A stretch of 7,590 nt of DNA, from NCBI GenBank assembly GCA_964510315.1, contig CAZEAP010000055.1, positions 1 to 7,590 of the forward strand. Direction: 5' to 3'. The notes beneath the pieces were generated by a model. That model was not told the DNA's origin, did no database searches, and saw only the letters and a program-made list of their open reading frames with translations. This document shows, piece by piece, positions 1 through 5,360 of this stretch. Position 1 is the first letter of the stretch; each line of letters begins with the position of its first letter. The DNA comes from CAZEAP01 sp964510315. GTDB lineage: Bacteria; Planctomycetota; Brocadiia; SM23-32. Made by a program: the position numbers and the translations under genes.

Positions 1-1471
1 GGGTGCGCCTGGAGGCGTGATCGACGAGCGCGTGTCCGCCGCGCCATTTCTCCATCGCGAACAGGTCCTCGATGATCAGGGGAGCATCGGAGTCGCCGAC
101 CACCCGGAACGCGCCTTTGCCGTGCATCAGTCGCAGGTTCCGGCCGGCCGCAAGGTCGCTCTTCATGAAGTTCAGCCGCCGCAGTGTCGCGGGCAGATCG
201 ATCACGTCGTTGATGAGGTAGATTCCCGGCTGAAACCAGACGACCGGTTTGCCGCTGGCAATGGCCTCCCTGATCGCCTCCGTGTCGTCCGTCTCGCCGT
301 CGCCGACGGCGCCGTAGTCGTTGACGCAGGCCCAGTTGGAATGGTCGTTCTCCCAGGGTATCTCGGGTGTCTCCTCCACGGGCAGGTCGAGAGACCGCCG
401 CGACTCCTCGGGGAAAAGGACGGTGACCGTTGATGAGACGTATTCCTCGATGCGATCCCCCGCAACTTCCGTCGCGCCCAGGCGGCTGATGGCACACCGA
501 TATCCGTCCGTCTCGATGTTGCGCGCAAAGAGATACCCCTCTCCGAGGACAACGGCCGGCGTTGATGCCGAACCGCCTTCGAGCCGGGAGTCGATGAACG
601 CAACGACGGCGTCGCTGCCGGTGACCTTCAGGGCCGGAACCGAGTTGCGGCTGACCAGTCCGCGCAGGGAAACGTTGTGCCGGTCCACGTGCACACCGCA
701 GCCTCGCTGACCGGAGAGGCGGACATGCTCCAGCCCCGTTGCCAGCCGGTCGTGCTCTATGCGCACGCCACAGTCGAAACCCTCCACCGTGATGTCCCGG
801 ACGCATATGCCGCTCGCATTCCGGTTGCGGATGGAGAACCCGCAGTGCCCGGCGCCTTCAGGGTCGCTCGATCGGAGCGTTACGTGTCGCACCGCTCCCG
901 TGTTGTTGGCGAAGAAAACCAGGCCGACCGCACCGGGATTGCCCGCACCCACGTCTACCGTCAGGTCCTCGACGCTGTTGTGAAACGCGGCATTGGTCGA
1001 GATGCCGCCCATGATGTCGATGACCGGCCGCTGGGTGCCGAACCCGAACCCCGGGCAGTTGTCGGCCAGCTTGATGACGCTGCCCTTCTCCGATTCTCCT
1101 CGGAACTGGATGAGCTGCGGCAGTTCGAAATCGTTGCAGTTCTGCAGGTCTCGGAAGCCGTAACGGAGCGTATCGCTTACCAGGTAGGTACCTTCCGGGA
1201 AGTAGAGGATCGTAGGCGGGGCGGGCACGGGCAGGAATATCATGCCGTGCCGCTTCCGAGCCTCAAACAGTCCCTCATACTCGAACGGGTTCTGCCTGTA
1301 GAAAGCATCCTGTTCCTTGAAGGCATCACGCCACGGTCGGACCGCATCGTCCAGCGCCCGAACCAGCGCTTCGGTGCAGTCTTCCTGGCCAGTGGGGTCG
1401 CAGTTGTAGGGCGACTGCGTCACGTCCACGATCTGTTGTGCATCAGGCGGGAAGGTGATGTTCCGGGCCAC
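1..1471 (-). CDS. Two-module right-handed beta-helix protein, pectate lyase-like (3' end outside window)
   Basis: Reading the minus strand from GTG at 1471 gives 490 codons without a stop, running off the left edge. Two modules are visible. The first (about residues 15-350) opens with VDVTQSPYNCDPTGQEDCTE, continues to FPEGTYLVSDTL (91-102), then short repeats typical of beta-helix rungs (for example HVTLRSSD, DITVEGFDCG, HVRLSGQRGCG). The second opens at about 382 with the signature DYGAVGDGETDDTEAI, followed by FQPGIYLI (413-420). This GDG-x-TDDT-x-AI start is the hallmark of Pectate_lyase_3 (Pfam PF12708) proteins, which include polysaccharide lyases, GH28/GH55-type hydrolases and phage tailspikes. 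Activity is therefore probably on a polysaccharide or oligosaccharide but not specified. The N-terminus is polar with no signal peptide. The GTG start is chosen because a purine-rich ribosome site lies just upstream and a good promoter lies about 90 bases away. It is divergent from the IclR-type regulator gene. The fold is near certain; the enzyme activity is not. Confidence 0.88.
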   Translation of the reverse strand, partial: MARNITFPPDAQQIVDVTQSPYNCDPTGQEDCTEALVRALDDAVRPWRDAFKEQDAFYRQNPFEYEGLFEARKRHGMIFLPVPAPPTILYFPEGTYLVSDTLRYGFRDLQNCNDFELPQLIQFRGESEKGSVIKLADNCPGFGFGTQRPVIDIMGGISTNAAFHNSVEDLTVDVGAGNPGAVGLVFFANNTGAVRHVTLRSSDPEGAGHCGFSIRNRNASGICVRDITVEGFDCGVRIEHDRLATGLEHVRLSGQRGCGVHVDRHNVSLRGLVSRNSVPALKVTGSDAVVAFIDSRLEGGSASTPAVVLGEGYLFARNIETDGYRCAISRLGATEVAGDRIEEYVSSTVTVLFPEESRRSLDLPVEETPEIPWENDHSNWACVNDYGAVGDGETDDTEAIREAIASGKPVVWFQPGIYLINDVIDLPATLRRLNFMKSDLAAGRNLRLMHGKGAFRVVGDSDAPLIIEDLFAMEKWRGGHALVDHASRRT

Positions 1472-1479
1472 GACGTTTT

Positions 1480-1490
1480 CTCCCTCCTTC
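1480..1490 (-). promoter_or_regulatory. Ribosome binding site deciding the GTG start of the beta-helix gene
   Basis: The minus strand reads GAAGGAGGGAG here. AGGAGG ends 11 bases before GTG 1471, and the overlapping GGGAG ends 8 bases before it. The frame stays open upstream to another GTG at 1561, but that codon lies inside the predicted -10 element and lacks such a site, so 1471 is preferred. Confidence 0.75.
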
Positions 1491-1559
1491 GGGTCGCGCG
1501 GTGTCGCGGGTGTCGACCGCTTGCCGGCTGCGCCGGACAGTCGCGGCAGATTGGACGCC

Positions 1560-1588
1560 ACATTAGTGCGGCGCCCGCACGCTGTCAA
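1560..1588 (-). promoter_or_regulatory. Sigma-70-type promoter of the beta-helix gene
   Basis: On the minus strand a perfect -35 hexamer TTGACA (1588-1583) is followed after exactly 17 bases by TAATGT (1565-1560), which keeps the important T1, A2 and T6 of the -10 consensus. Transcription would begin near 1553, leaving a leader of about 80 bases before GTG 1471. The weak -10 with a perfect -35 fits a regulated promoter. Support is by pattern only. Confidence 0.55.
1566..1580. promoter_or_regulatory. Inverted repeat in the promoter spacer, candidate operator
   Basis: GTGCGG-CGC-CCGCAC is a perfect 6-base inverted repeat around a 3-base centre. It lies entirely between the -35 and -10 hexamers of the leftward promoter, a position where bound repressor would exclude RNA polymerase. 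The neighbouring IclR-type protein is one candidate binder, but this sequence does not resemble the other palindrome at 1773-1784, so a different regulator is equally possible. GC-rich short repeats occur by chance; the placement is what makes it notable. Confidence 0.4.
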
Positions 1589-1731
1589 GATTGTGGACGA
1601 GCGGAACGAACAGGTAACGGCCCTTCGTAGTGGGGGCGCGCAGGCGGGGCCTCCTCACTTCATCCAGACCCTCATCCGCTGTTTCACCCGGGTCTTCCCC
1701 AACTCATGTCCGGCGCTGTCTGGGCTCGCCC

Positions 1732-1760
1732 TTGATGCGGGGCGGCGGACTGATTACAAT
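1732..1760 (+). promoter_or_regulatory. Sigma-70-type promoter of the regulator-ferredoxin-oxidoreductase unit
   Basis: TTGATG (1732-1737, four of six to TTGACA) and TACAAT (1755-1760, five of six to TATAAT) are separated by exactly 17 bases. The start of transcription would be near 1767, giving a short leader of about 30 bases before ATG 1797. No other promoter is evident before the two overlapping downstream genes, so all three are probably transcribed from here. Confidence 0.6.
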
Positions 1761-1772
1761 GCGTGAGTAAAT

Positions 1773-1784
1773 GGAACCCGTTCC
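1773..1784. promoter_or_regulatory. Candidate autoregulatory operator (GGAAC-CC-GTTCC palindrome)
   Basis: GGAAC and GTTCC form a perfect 5-base inverted repeat around two bases, preceded by T, immediately downstream of the predicted transcription start and 12 bases before the regulator's ATG. IclR-family operators are often short palindromes with TGGAA/TTCCA-like arms, and family members commonly repress their own gene. A bound protein here would block the start of transcription. Five-base arms are weak evidence alone; the position is the main support. Confidence 0.4.
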
Positions 1785-1796
1785 GTATGGTGAAAC

Positions 1797-2567
1797 ATGA
1801 TCAAGGTCCTCAAACGGGTCGTCGGCGTGCTGGAGGCGGTAGGTCGGGAGACCGGACCCACCTTCACCGACCTGCGGCGGGCAACCGGCCTCAAGAAGGC
1901 CACTCTTTCGCGCATCCTCTCCAGCCTGGAGGAACTGGGATTCGTGGAGCGCTCCTCCGATCGCACCTACAGCGTGGGCCCCCGGCTGGTCGCGCTGGCC
2001 CGGTCTGCAGTGCGCCGCGAGGTGCTCTCCGGGGTGGCGGAGCGCCACGCTCGCCGGCTGGCCGGGGAGCTGGGCGAGCTGGTCACGGTGGGCACGGTGC
2101 GCCACGGCCACCGTTACAACCTGGCCAGGGCCACGGTGGAAAGGAGCATCGTGGTCGACGCGCGACTCCATCAGAGGCCATCCCCCTACGACACGGCCAC
2201 CGGGCGCATGATGCTCGCCCACCTGTCGGATGAGGCCCTGGAGGAGGTCGTCCGGATGAACGGGCTGCCCGGCGAAGGGTGGCCCGGGGTCTCGACTCGC
2301 GAGGAACTGATCGAAGCCCTCGAGCGGATCCGGCGCGCGGGCCACGCCGCCTACACGGCGCCGGACGGCGAGGCGGAGGCCCTGGCCGTACCTGTGCATG
2401 GCACGCGTGGGGACGTCGAAGCCGCCGTCGGCGTCAGCATGCCCAGCTATCGCCTGGACGAGGAGCGCCGCCGCGAGGTGCTGGACGCCCTGCGAAGGGC
2501 GGCGCGGGCCATGGAACACGAGCTGAGCTTCAAGCTTGGCGAACCGGCGGAGGGAGACGAGGAGTGA
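1797..2567 (+). CDS. IclR-family transcriptional regulator
   Basis: This is a 256-residue protein of normal length for the family. Residues 1-62 form the winged helix-turn-helix: FTDLRRATGLKKATLSRIL (23-41) is the helix-turn-helix, followed by LEELGFVER and the wing DRTYSVGP. Residues about 75-245 are the IclR effector-binding domain, with PYDTATGRMMLAHL (130-143) matching the family's conserved TATG-K/R-LA segment and a C-terminal helix LDEERRREVLDALRRAA. Such proteins bind small metabolites, often aromatic acids, glyoxylate or sugar-acid intermediates, and switch a neighbouring operon. ATG 1797 is used because an in-frame TGA at 1791 closes the frame just upstream; the ribosome site (GGTGA, 3 bases away) is weak, so the regulator may be made at a low level. 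The next gene begins within its stop codon. Divergence from the beta-helix gene suggests it controls both directions. The family is certain; effector and target sites are inference. Confidence 0.95.
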   Translation: MIKVLKRVVGVLEAVGRETGPTFTDLRRATGLKKATLSRILSSLEELGFVERSSDRTYSVGPRLVALARSAVRREVLSGVAERHARRLAGELGELVTVGTVRHGHRYNLARATVERSIVVDARLHQRPSPYDTATGRMMLAHLSDEALEEVVRMNGLPGEGWPGVSTREELIEALERIRRAGHAAYTAPDGEAEALAVPVHGTRGDVEAAVGVSMPSYRLDEERRREVLDALRRAARAMEHELSFKLGEPAEGDEE

Positions 2568-2758
2568 TATACCGGGTAACGAGGGGCTGTACCTTCTGCA
2601 TGACCTGTGTTCTGGAGTGTCCCGCAGAAGCAATCCGGATGACCGAGGAGGGGGCACGGATTGACCGGGAAAAGTGCGTGGGATGCGGCGCCTGCTACGA
2701 GAACTGCGCATCCGAGGCCATTGAGATTACCGAAGAATCGGGAGACAGCGATGATTGA
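2564..2758 (+). CDS. Small 2[4Fe-4S] bacterial-type ferredoxin
   Basis: This is a 64-residue protein with two complete cluster motifs: C9-x2-C12-x2-C15-x3-C19-P and C38-x2-C41-x2-C44-x3-C48. Each binds one [4Fe-4S] cluster, with three cysteines from one motif and the fourth from the other, as in clostridial-type dicluster ferredoxins. The second motif's C48 is followed by A, not the usual P, which is tolerated in the family. The acidic C-terminus (EESGDSDD) is usual for docking to a redox partner. The GTG start overlaps the regulator's stop (GTGA, 2564-2567) and is preceded by GGAGGG nine bases away. Longer versions starting in the regulator's coding region would add unrelated sequence. It overlaps the flavoprotein gene by 8 bases, so the two are probably translationally coupled and the ferredoxin is probably that enzyme's electron carrier. 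It acts in the cytoplasm. Confidence 0.92.
   Translation: MIYRVTRGCTFCMTCVLECPAEAIRMTEEGARIDREKCVGCGACYENCASEAIEITEESGDSDD
2740..2744 (+). promoter_or_regulatory. Ribosome binding site deciding the oxidoreductase start
   Basis: GGGAG ends six bases before ATG 2751 and lies inside the ferredoxin coding sequence. The oxidoreductase frame is open back to 2661, but the extra 30 residues would be a shadow of the ferredoxin and look nothing like the family's N-terminus, so 2751 is preferred. A second ATG at 2766 is possible but lacks a comparable site. Confidence 0.7.
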
Positions 2759-4226
2759 GCTGAACATGGAAGGAAAGCATGTCGTCGAGCCGGAGCGCCG
2801 GCTCGAGGTGGATGGCGAGTACGACGTCGTAGTTGTCGGCGGGGGCATCGCCGGGTTCGGGGCGGGCGTGGCCAGCGCGCGGAAGGGCTGCCACACGCTG
2901 ATCATCGAGTCGCTTACTGCACTGGGCGGTCTGACCACCCTGGGGCTGGTGAACATCCCGCTCGATTTCGTCTCGGGCATCGGTGAGGAGATGTTTGACC
3001 GGCTCAAGGCCGTCGACGGCCTGTGGCACCGCAACAGTGACCCGGAGAAGCACAAGCTGGTTCTGGACCGCATGGTTGAGGAAGCCGGCTGCAATGTGCT
3101 GTTTGCCACCACCGTGGTTGACTCTATCGTCCAGGACGGGGCCATCCGCGGGGTGGTGGTCGAGAGCAAAGCGGGCCGGAAGGCCATTCTCGCCGACCGC
3201 GTGATCGACTGCAGTGGCGACGCGGATGCGGCCGCGTCCGCCGGCTGTCGCTTCAGCGTCGGCCGGCCCGAGGATGGGATCACCCAGGCCTGTTCCCTGG
3301 AGTTCCGCCTCGGCGGGGTCGACTGGGACGCTTACCAGGAATCCGATCTGAAAGCGGAGGACCCCAAGTGGATCGACCTGATCGAGGAAGCCCTGGAGTC
3401 CGGGGACCTGCCCGAGGAGGTCGACAACCACCTGAACTGGATGACGCACGTCCCCGGCCGCCCCGAGCACTGCGGGATGGACGAGGTCAGCATCTGCTTC
3501 GGCCACTCCCGAAACTGTCACCCGCTCGACAACCACGACCTGACGCGCATGTACCGCGAGGGCCGCGAACAGGCCGAGATGCTCTGGAAGTTCATCCGCA
3601 AGTGCGTGCCCGGCTTCGGCAGCTCGTGGCTCATCGACACCGGCGCCCTTCTGGGCGTGCGGGACAGCCGCCGCGTGCTCGGGGAGTACGTCCTCCAGGG
3701 CTGGGACCTGGCCCGCCACGCGACCTTCGACGACGTGGTCACCATCAGCGCCCACGGCTACGACGTGCACGGTCCCGACCACGTGGGCAACGTCAAATGG
3801 ATCGCCCATGAAATCGAGGGCGAGACGCGCTACGTCGTCTTCAGCCGCGGTGGCTACGGCTCCAGCTACCTGCCGCCGGGGGGCAAGGAGGCCCTCTGCG
3901 ACTGGAAGGGCCGAACGGGCGAGAAGATGGAGTTCCCGGACCCGCCCTACTACGACATACCCTACCGCAGCCTGGTGCCCGTCGACGTGGACAACCTTCT
4001 GGTGGCCGGCCGCTGCCTGTCGGCCGACTTCATGGCCCAGAGCGGCTGCCGTCTGATCATGGCTTGCCTGACGATGGGCCAGGCGGCGGGCACGGCCACG
4101 GCCATGTCCCTGGAGGGCGACGTCCCGCAGCGGGAGGTCGACCGGGTCGAACTGCAAAAGGGCCTCATCGCCGACGGGGTCAACATCGGCCAGGGGAACC
4201 GCGCCATCCCCGGTGTGACGGACTGA
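2751..4226 (+). CDS. FAD-dependent oxidoreductase (FAD_oxidored, PF12831-like)
   Basis: This is a 491-residue flavoprotein. After a short leader, YDVVVVGGGIAGFGAGVASA (24-43) is the Rossmann dinucleotide-binding motif, with the acidic E53 ending the second strand for ribose binding and ALGGLTTLGLVN (57-68) following, as in the PF12831 family. VIDCSGDADAAASAG (151-165) is the conserved GD motif. Near the C-terminus, DNLLVAGRCLSADFMAQSG (414-432) and MTMGQAAG-like LTMGQAAGTA (440-449) form the second half of the FAD site. PF12831 includes HdrA relatives and many uncharacterised enzymes found in carbohydrate gene clusters. There is no signal peptide or transmembrane segment, and no built-in iron-sulphur motif, consistent with the separate upstream ferredoxin supplying electron transfer. 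It probably oxidises or reduces a hydroxy, keto or unsaturated group on a small substrate; the substrate is unknown. It is the last intact gene of the three-gene unit, followed by mobile-element remains. Confidence 0.9.
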   Translation: MIELNMEGKHVVEPERRLEVDGEYDVVVVGGGIAGFGAGVASARKGCHTLIIESLTALGGLTTLGLVNIPLDFVSGIGEEMFDRLKAVDGLWHRNSDPEKHKLVLDRMVEEAGCNVLFATTVVDSIVQDGAIRGVVVESKAGRKAILADRVIDCSGDADAAASAGCRFSVGRPEDGITQACSLEFRLGGVDWDAYQESDLKAEDPKWIDLIEEALESGDLPEEVDNHLNWMTHVPGRPEHCGMDEVSICFGHSRNCHPLDNHDLTRMYREGREQAEMLWKFIRKCVPGFGSSWLIDTGALLGVRDSRRVLGEYVLQGWDLARHATFDDVVTISAHGYDVHGPDHVGNVKWIAHEIEGETRYVVFSRGGYGSSYLPPGGKEALCDWKGRTGEKMEFPDPPYYDIPYRSLVPVDVDNLLVAGRCLSADFMAQSGCRLIMACLTMGQAAGTATAMSLEGDVPQREVDRVELQKGLIADGVNIGQGNRAIPGVTD

Positions 4227-4248
4227 CCGCCAGGCCGATCCGGGCGAG

Positions 4249-4713
4249 ATGCGGAACCTTTTCATACAGCCCGACCGGCTGGCCGCGAACCCCCTGGACG
4301 GCCTCTGCAAGGCGGACGTGCGCAGCGACCGCAGGCGGGTGCGCCGCTGCCGCTGAAGCTGCCCGTGGACGAGCCGCTGTTCTCGGTGCCGCGCAACCTG
4401 ATCAAGAGCTTCAACCTGGACCTGGCCGCGGTGGACATCCCGAAAGAGGACGAGCGCGGCCGGACCGTTGACCTCCACGCCCTGCGCCACACCTTCGGCA
4501 CTCACCTGAGCAAGAACGGCGTCGCGCCCTGCACCGCACAGGCTGCCCTGCGACACTCCTCCCTCGACCTCACCATGCCTGCCCGCCGGCCGTCTCGCGG
4601 GAACGTCTATACCGATCCCAGCCTGCTCGACGTGGCCGGGCGCGCTGGAGGCATTGCCTGATCTGGCACGAACCGACGCTACTCAGGTTGATCGCCGCGA
4701 GCCTATACGGTAG
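4249..4713 (+). pseudogene. Tyrosine recombinase/integrase remnant, internally deleted and frameshifted
   Basis: Pieces of one integrase appear in three reading frames. From 4249, PDRLAANPLDGLCKADVRSD and RRRVRR resemble the end of the N-terminal core-binding domain. The frame then changes near 4338-4356 and continues with PLPLKLPVDEPLFSVP and the catalytic end: DLHALRHTFGTHLSKNG (the HxxR box), AALRHSSLDLTM (the second histidine region) and VYTDPSLLDVAG with the attacking tyrosine. The whole segment between these parts, including the first catalytic arginine, is gone. One extra base near 4641 shifts the end; in the next frame ALEALPDL restores the expected tail, running to a stop at 4711. 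Eight extra residues (PARRPSRG) split LTM from NVYTDP. The protein cannot be active. The style recalls integrases I associate with Planctomycetota, from memory only. Confidence 0.8.
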
Positions 4714-4766
4714 CGTTTCTTCCCGTGCGGTCAGAAATGGGCATCAGCATATCGAAGGATCGAGCT

Positions 4767-4780
4767 TGTGAACGTTCACA
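4767..4780. repeat. Perfect 14-base palindrome TGTGAACGTTCACA
   Basis: The sequence equals its own reverse complement, with a central CG, a layout typical of LacI/GalR-family operators. It lies in mobile-element debris about 580 bases before the nearest intact downstream gene, so a present regulatory role is doubtful. With equal base frequencies roughly half a palindrome of this length would be expected by chance in a window of this size. Confidence 0.3.
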
Positions 4781-5146
4781 CAGACACTCGGATCGCTGCC
4801 TCCACATCGGAAACTCGGCACATTCGGTGCCGCTACACAACGGCCACCTGGGCGAGGAATGCTACCATGCGCTGTTCTGCTTCAACCAGTTCGGCGATCT
4901 GGTGGGGGCCACGCTTCGGCCTGGCAACGTCCACAGTGCTGAGGATTGGCACATGCTGCTGAAGCCAATCGTCGAGCGTTATCGCTCGATGGACATCGAC
5001 CGGTTCTTCCGCGGCGATGCGACCTTTGCGAAACCCGAAATCTACCGCTTTCTGGAGAACGAGCATTACCTGTACGCCATCCGTCTGCCCGCCAACCAGG
5101 TGCTTCACCGCGAGATCGAGGACCTGACGAAACCTCCACCGGGGTG

Positions 5147-5174
5147 GCCCTTGACAGAAGCGGCTGTCAAGGGC
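5147..5174. repeat. Perfect 11-base inverted repeat (hairpin) inside the transposase remnant
   Basis: GCCCTTGACAG (5147-5157) and CTGTCAAGGGC (5164-5174) are exact inverse complements around a 6-base loop. TGGCC occurs directly on both sides (5145-5149 and 5175-5179). Removing the 30 bases 5150-5179 leaves the reading frame open and joins PPPGW to PGKGRQVRY, closer to what I expect of related transposases. It may be a tiny inserted palindromic element. A run of T does not follow, so it is not a typical terminator. Confidence 0.6.
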
Positions 5175-5273
5175 TGGCCTGGAAAAGGGCGACAGGTCCG
5201 CTACAAGAGCTTCCGCTACCGGGCGGGAAGCTGGCAGAAGGCGCGCCGGGTGGTGGCCAAGGTCGAGTGGCAC

Positions 5274-5290
5274 CCTTCGACAGGCTCAGG
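5274..5290. repeat. CCTTCGACAGGCTCAGG dispersed-type short repeat
   Basis: This 17-base sequence matches a short motif I recognise as recurring in many environmental bacterial genomes, where it creates spurious peptides such as STGSGQA or LSLSKG in overlapping frames. Here it sits exactly where the transposase similarity ends, suggesting that the repeat marks the deletion or insertion junction. Only one copy is present in the window, so its repetitive nature is knowledge from outside this sequence. Confidence 0.5.
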
Positions 5291-5346
5291 GCCGGCAGAC
5301 GGGCGGGGAATCTCCAAGTCCTGATGACGTCTCCGAGGAATAATCG

Positions 5347-5353
5347 AAGGAGG
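5347..5353 (+). promoter_or_regulatory. Strong ribosome binding site of the propeller gene
   Basis: AAGGAGG is a full Shine-Dalgarno match placed seven bases before ATG 5361, and is the strongest in the window. It fixes the start and shows the gene is set up for efficient translation although it follows mobile-element remains. No convincing promoter is visible in the 68 bases between the repeat at 5290 and this site. Confidence 0.8.
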
Positions 5354-5360
5354 AGCAATT

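Larger units (their letters stand above)
1472..1796. other. Divergent intergenic control region
   Basis: These 325 bases separate the leftward beta-helix gene from the rightward regulator gene. They hold a leftward promoter near 1560-1588 with an inverted repeat in its spacer, a rightward promoter at 1732-1760 and a short palindrome at 1773-1784. The stretch from about 1590 to 1731 shows no convincing gene, terminator or structured RNA; a lone GGAAC at 1602-1606 matches a half-site of the 1773 palindrome but has no partner. The 80-odd base leader of the beta-helix mRNA (about 1472-1553) shows no riboswitch I recognise. Confidence 0.7.
4725..5324 (+). pseudogene. IS1380-like transposase remnant, both ends missing
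   Basis: The open frame encodes the central part of a DDE transposase of the IS1380 type (Transposase_DDE_group1): LHNGHLGEECYHALFCFNQF (37-56), LRPGNVHSAEDW (64-75), RFFRGDATFAKPEIYRFL (93-110, with D98 the second catalytic aspartate), YLYAIRLPANQVL and SFRYRAGSWQKARRVVAKVE (162-181). Complete family members are more than twice this length. The segment carrying the first aspartate is unrecognisable; near 4835 a two-base insertion (CGCTAC-AC-AACGGCCAC) appears to break an original RYNGH. After WHP (about 5275) the similarity stops at a short dispersed-type repeat, so the region with the catalytic glutamate is lost. No terminal inverted repeats of the element were recognised. It separates the redox operon from the propeller gene. 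Confidence 0.85.

Noticed and set aside
1472..1561. Earlier GTG start (1561) for the beta-helix gene, adding 30 residues
   Set aside because: The codon lies within the predicted -10 element, the added residues are low-complexity, and the ribosome site points to 1471.
677..1630. 317-codon plus-strand open frame opposite the beta-helix gene
   Set aside because: Its translation resembles no family, while the minus strand over the same bases gives a continuous protein with clear beta-helix and GDG-x-TDDT motifs.
2279..2563. Long N-terminal extension of the ferredoxin within the regulator gene
   Set aside because: The extension is an out-of-frame reading of the IclR coding sequence; the GTG at 2564 overlapping the stop and following GGAGGG is the natural start.
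1704..2711. 335-codon minus-strand open frame opposite the IclR gene
   Set aside because: It is antisense to a full-length IclR-family protein and carries no motifs of its own.
4200..4248. Terminator after the FAD oxidoreductase gene
   Set aside because: No stem-loop with a T tract could be found directly after the stop at 4226.
2727..4556. 609-codon minus-strand open frame covering the FAD oxidoreductase
   Set aside because: It is the antisense shadow of a GC-rich gene; the plus strand has full FAD-binding motifs and good ribosome sites, and the antisense protein has no recognisable domain.
5147..5174. Hairpin as an intrinsic terminator
   Set aside because: The stem is followed by a GC-rich stretch with no T run on either strand, and it lies inside an open transposase frame.
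5339..5344. AATAAT as a -10 element for the propeller gene
   Set aside because: No -35 match occurs 16-18 bases upstream, and transcription would start inside the ribosome binding site.
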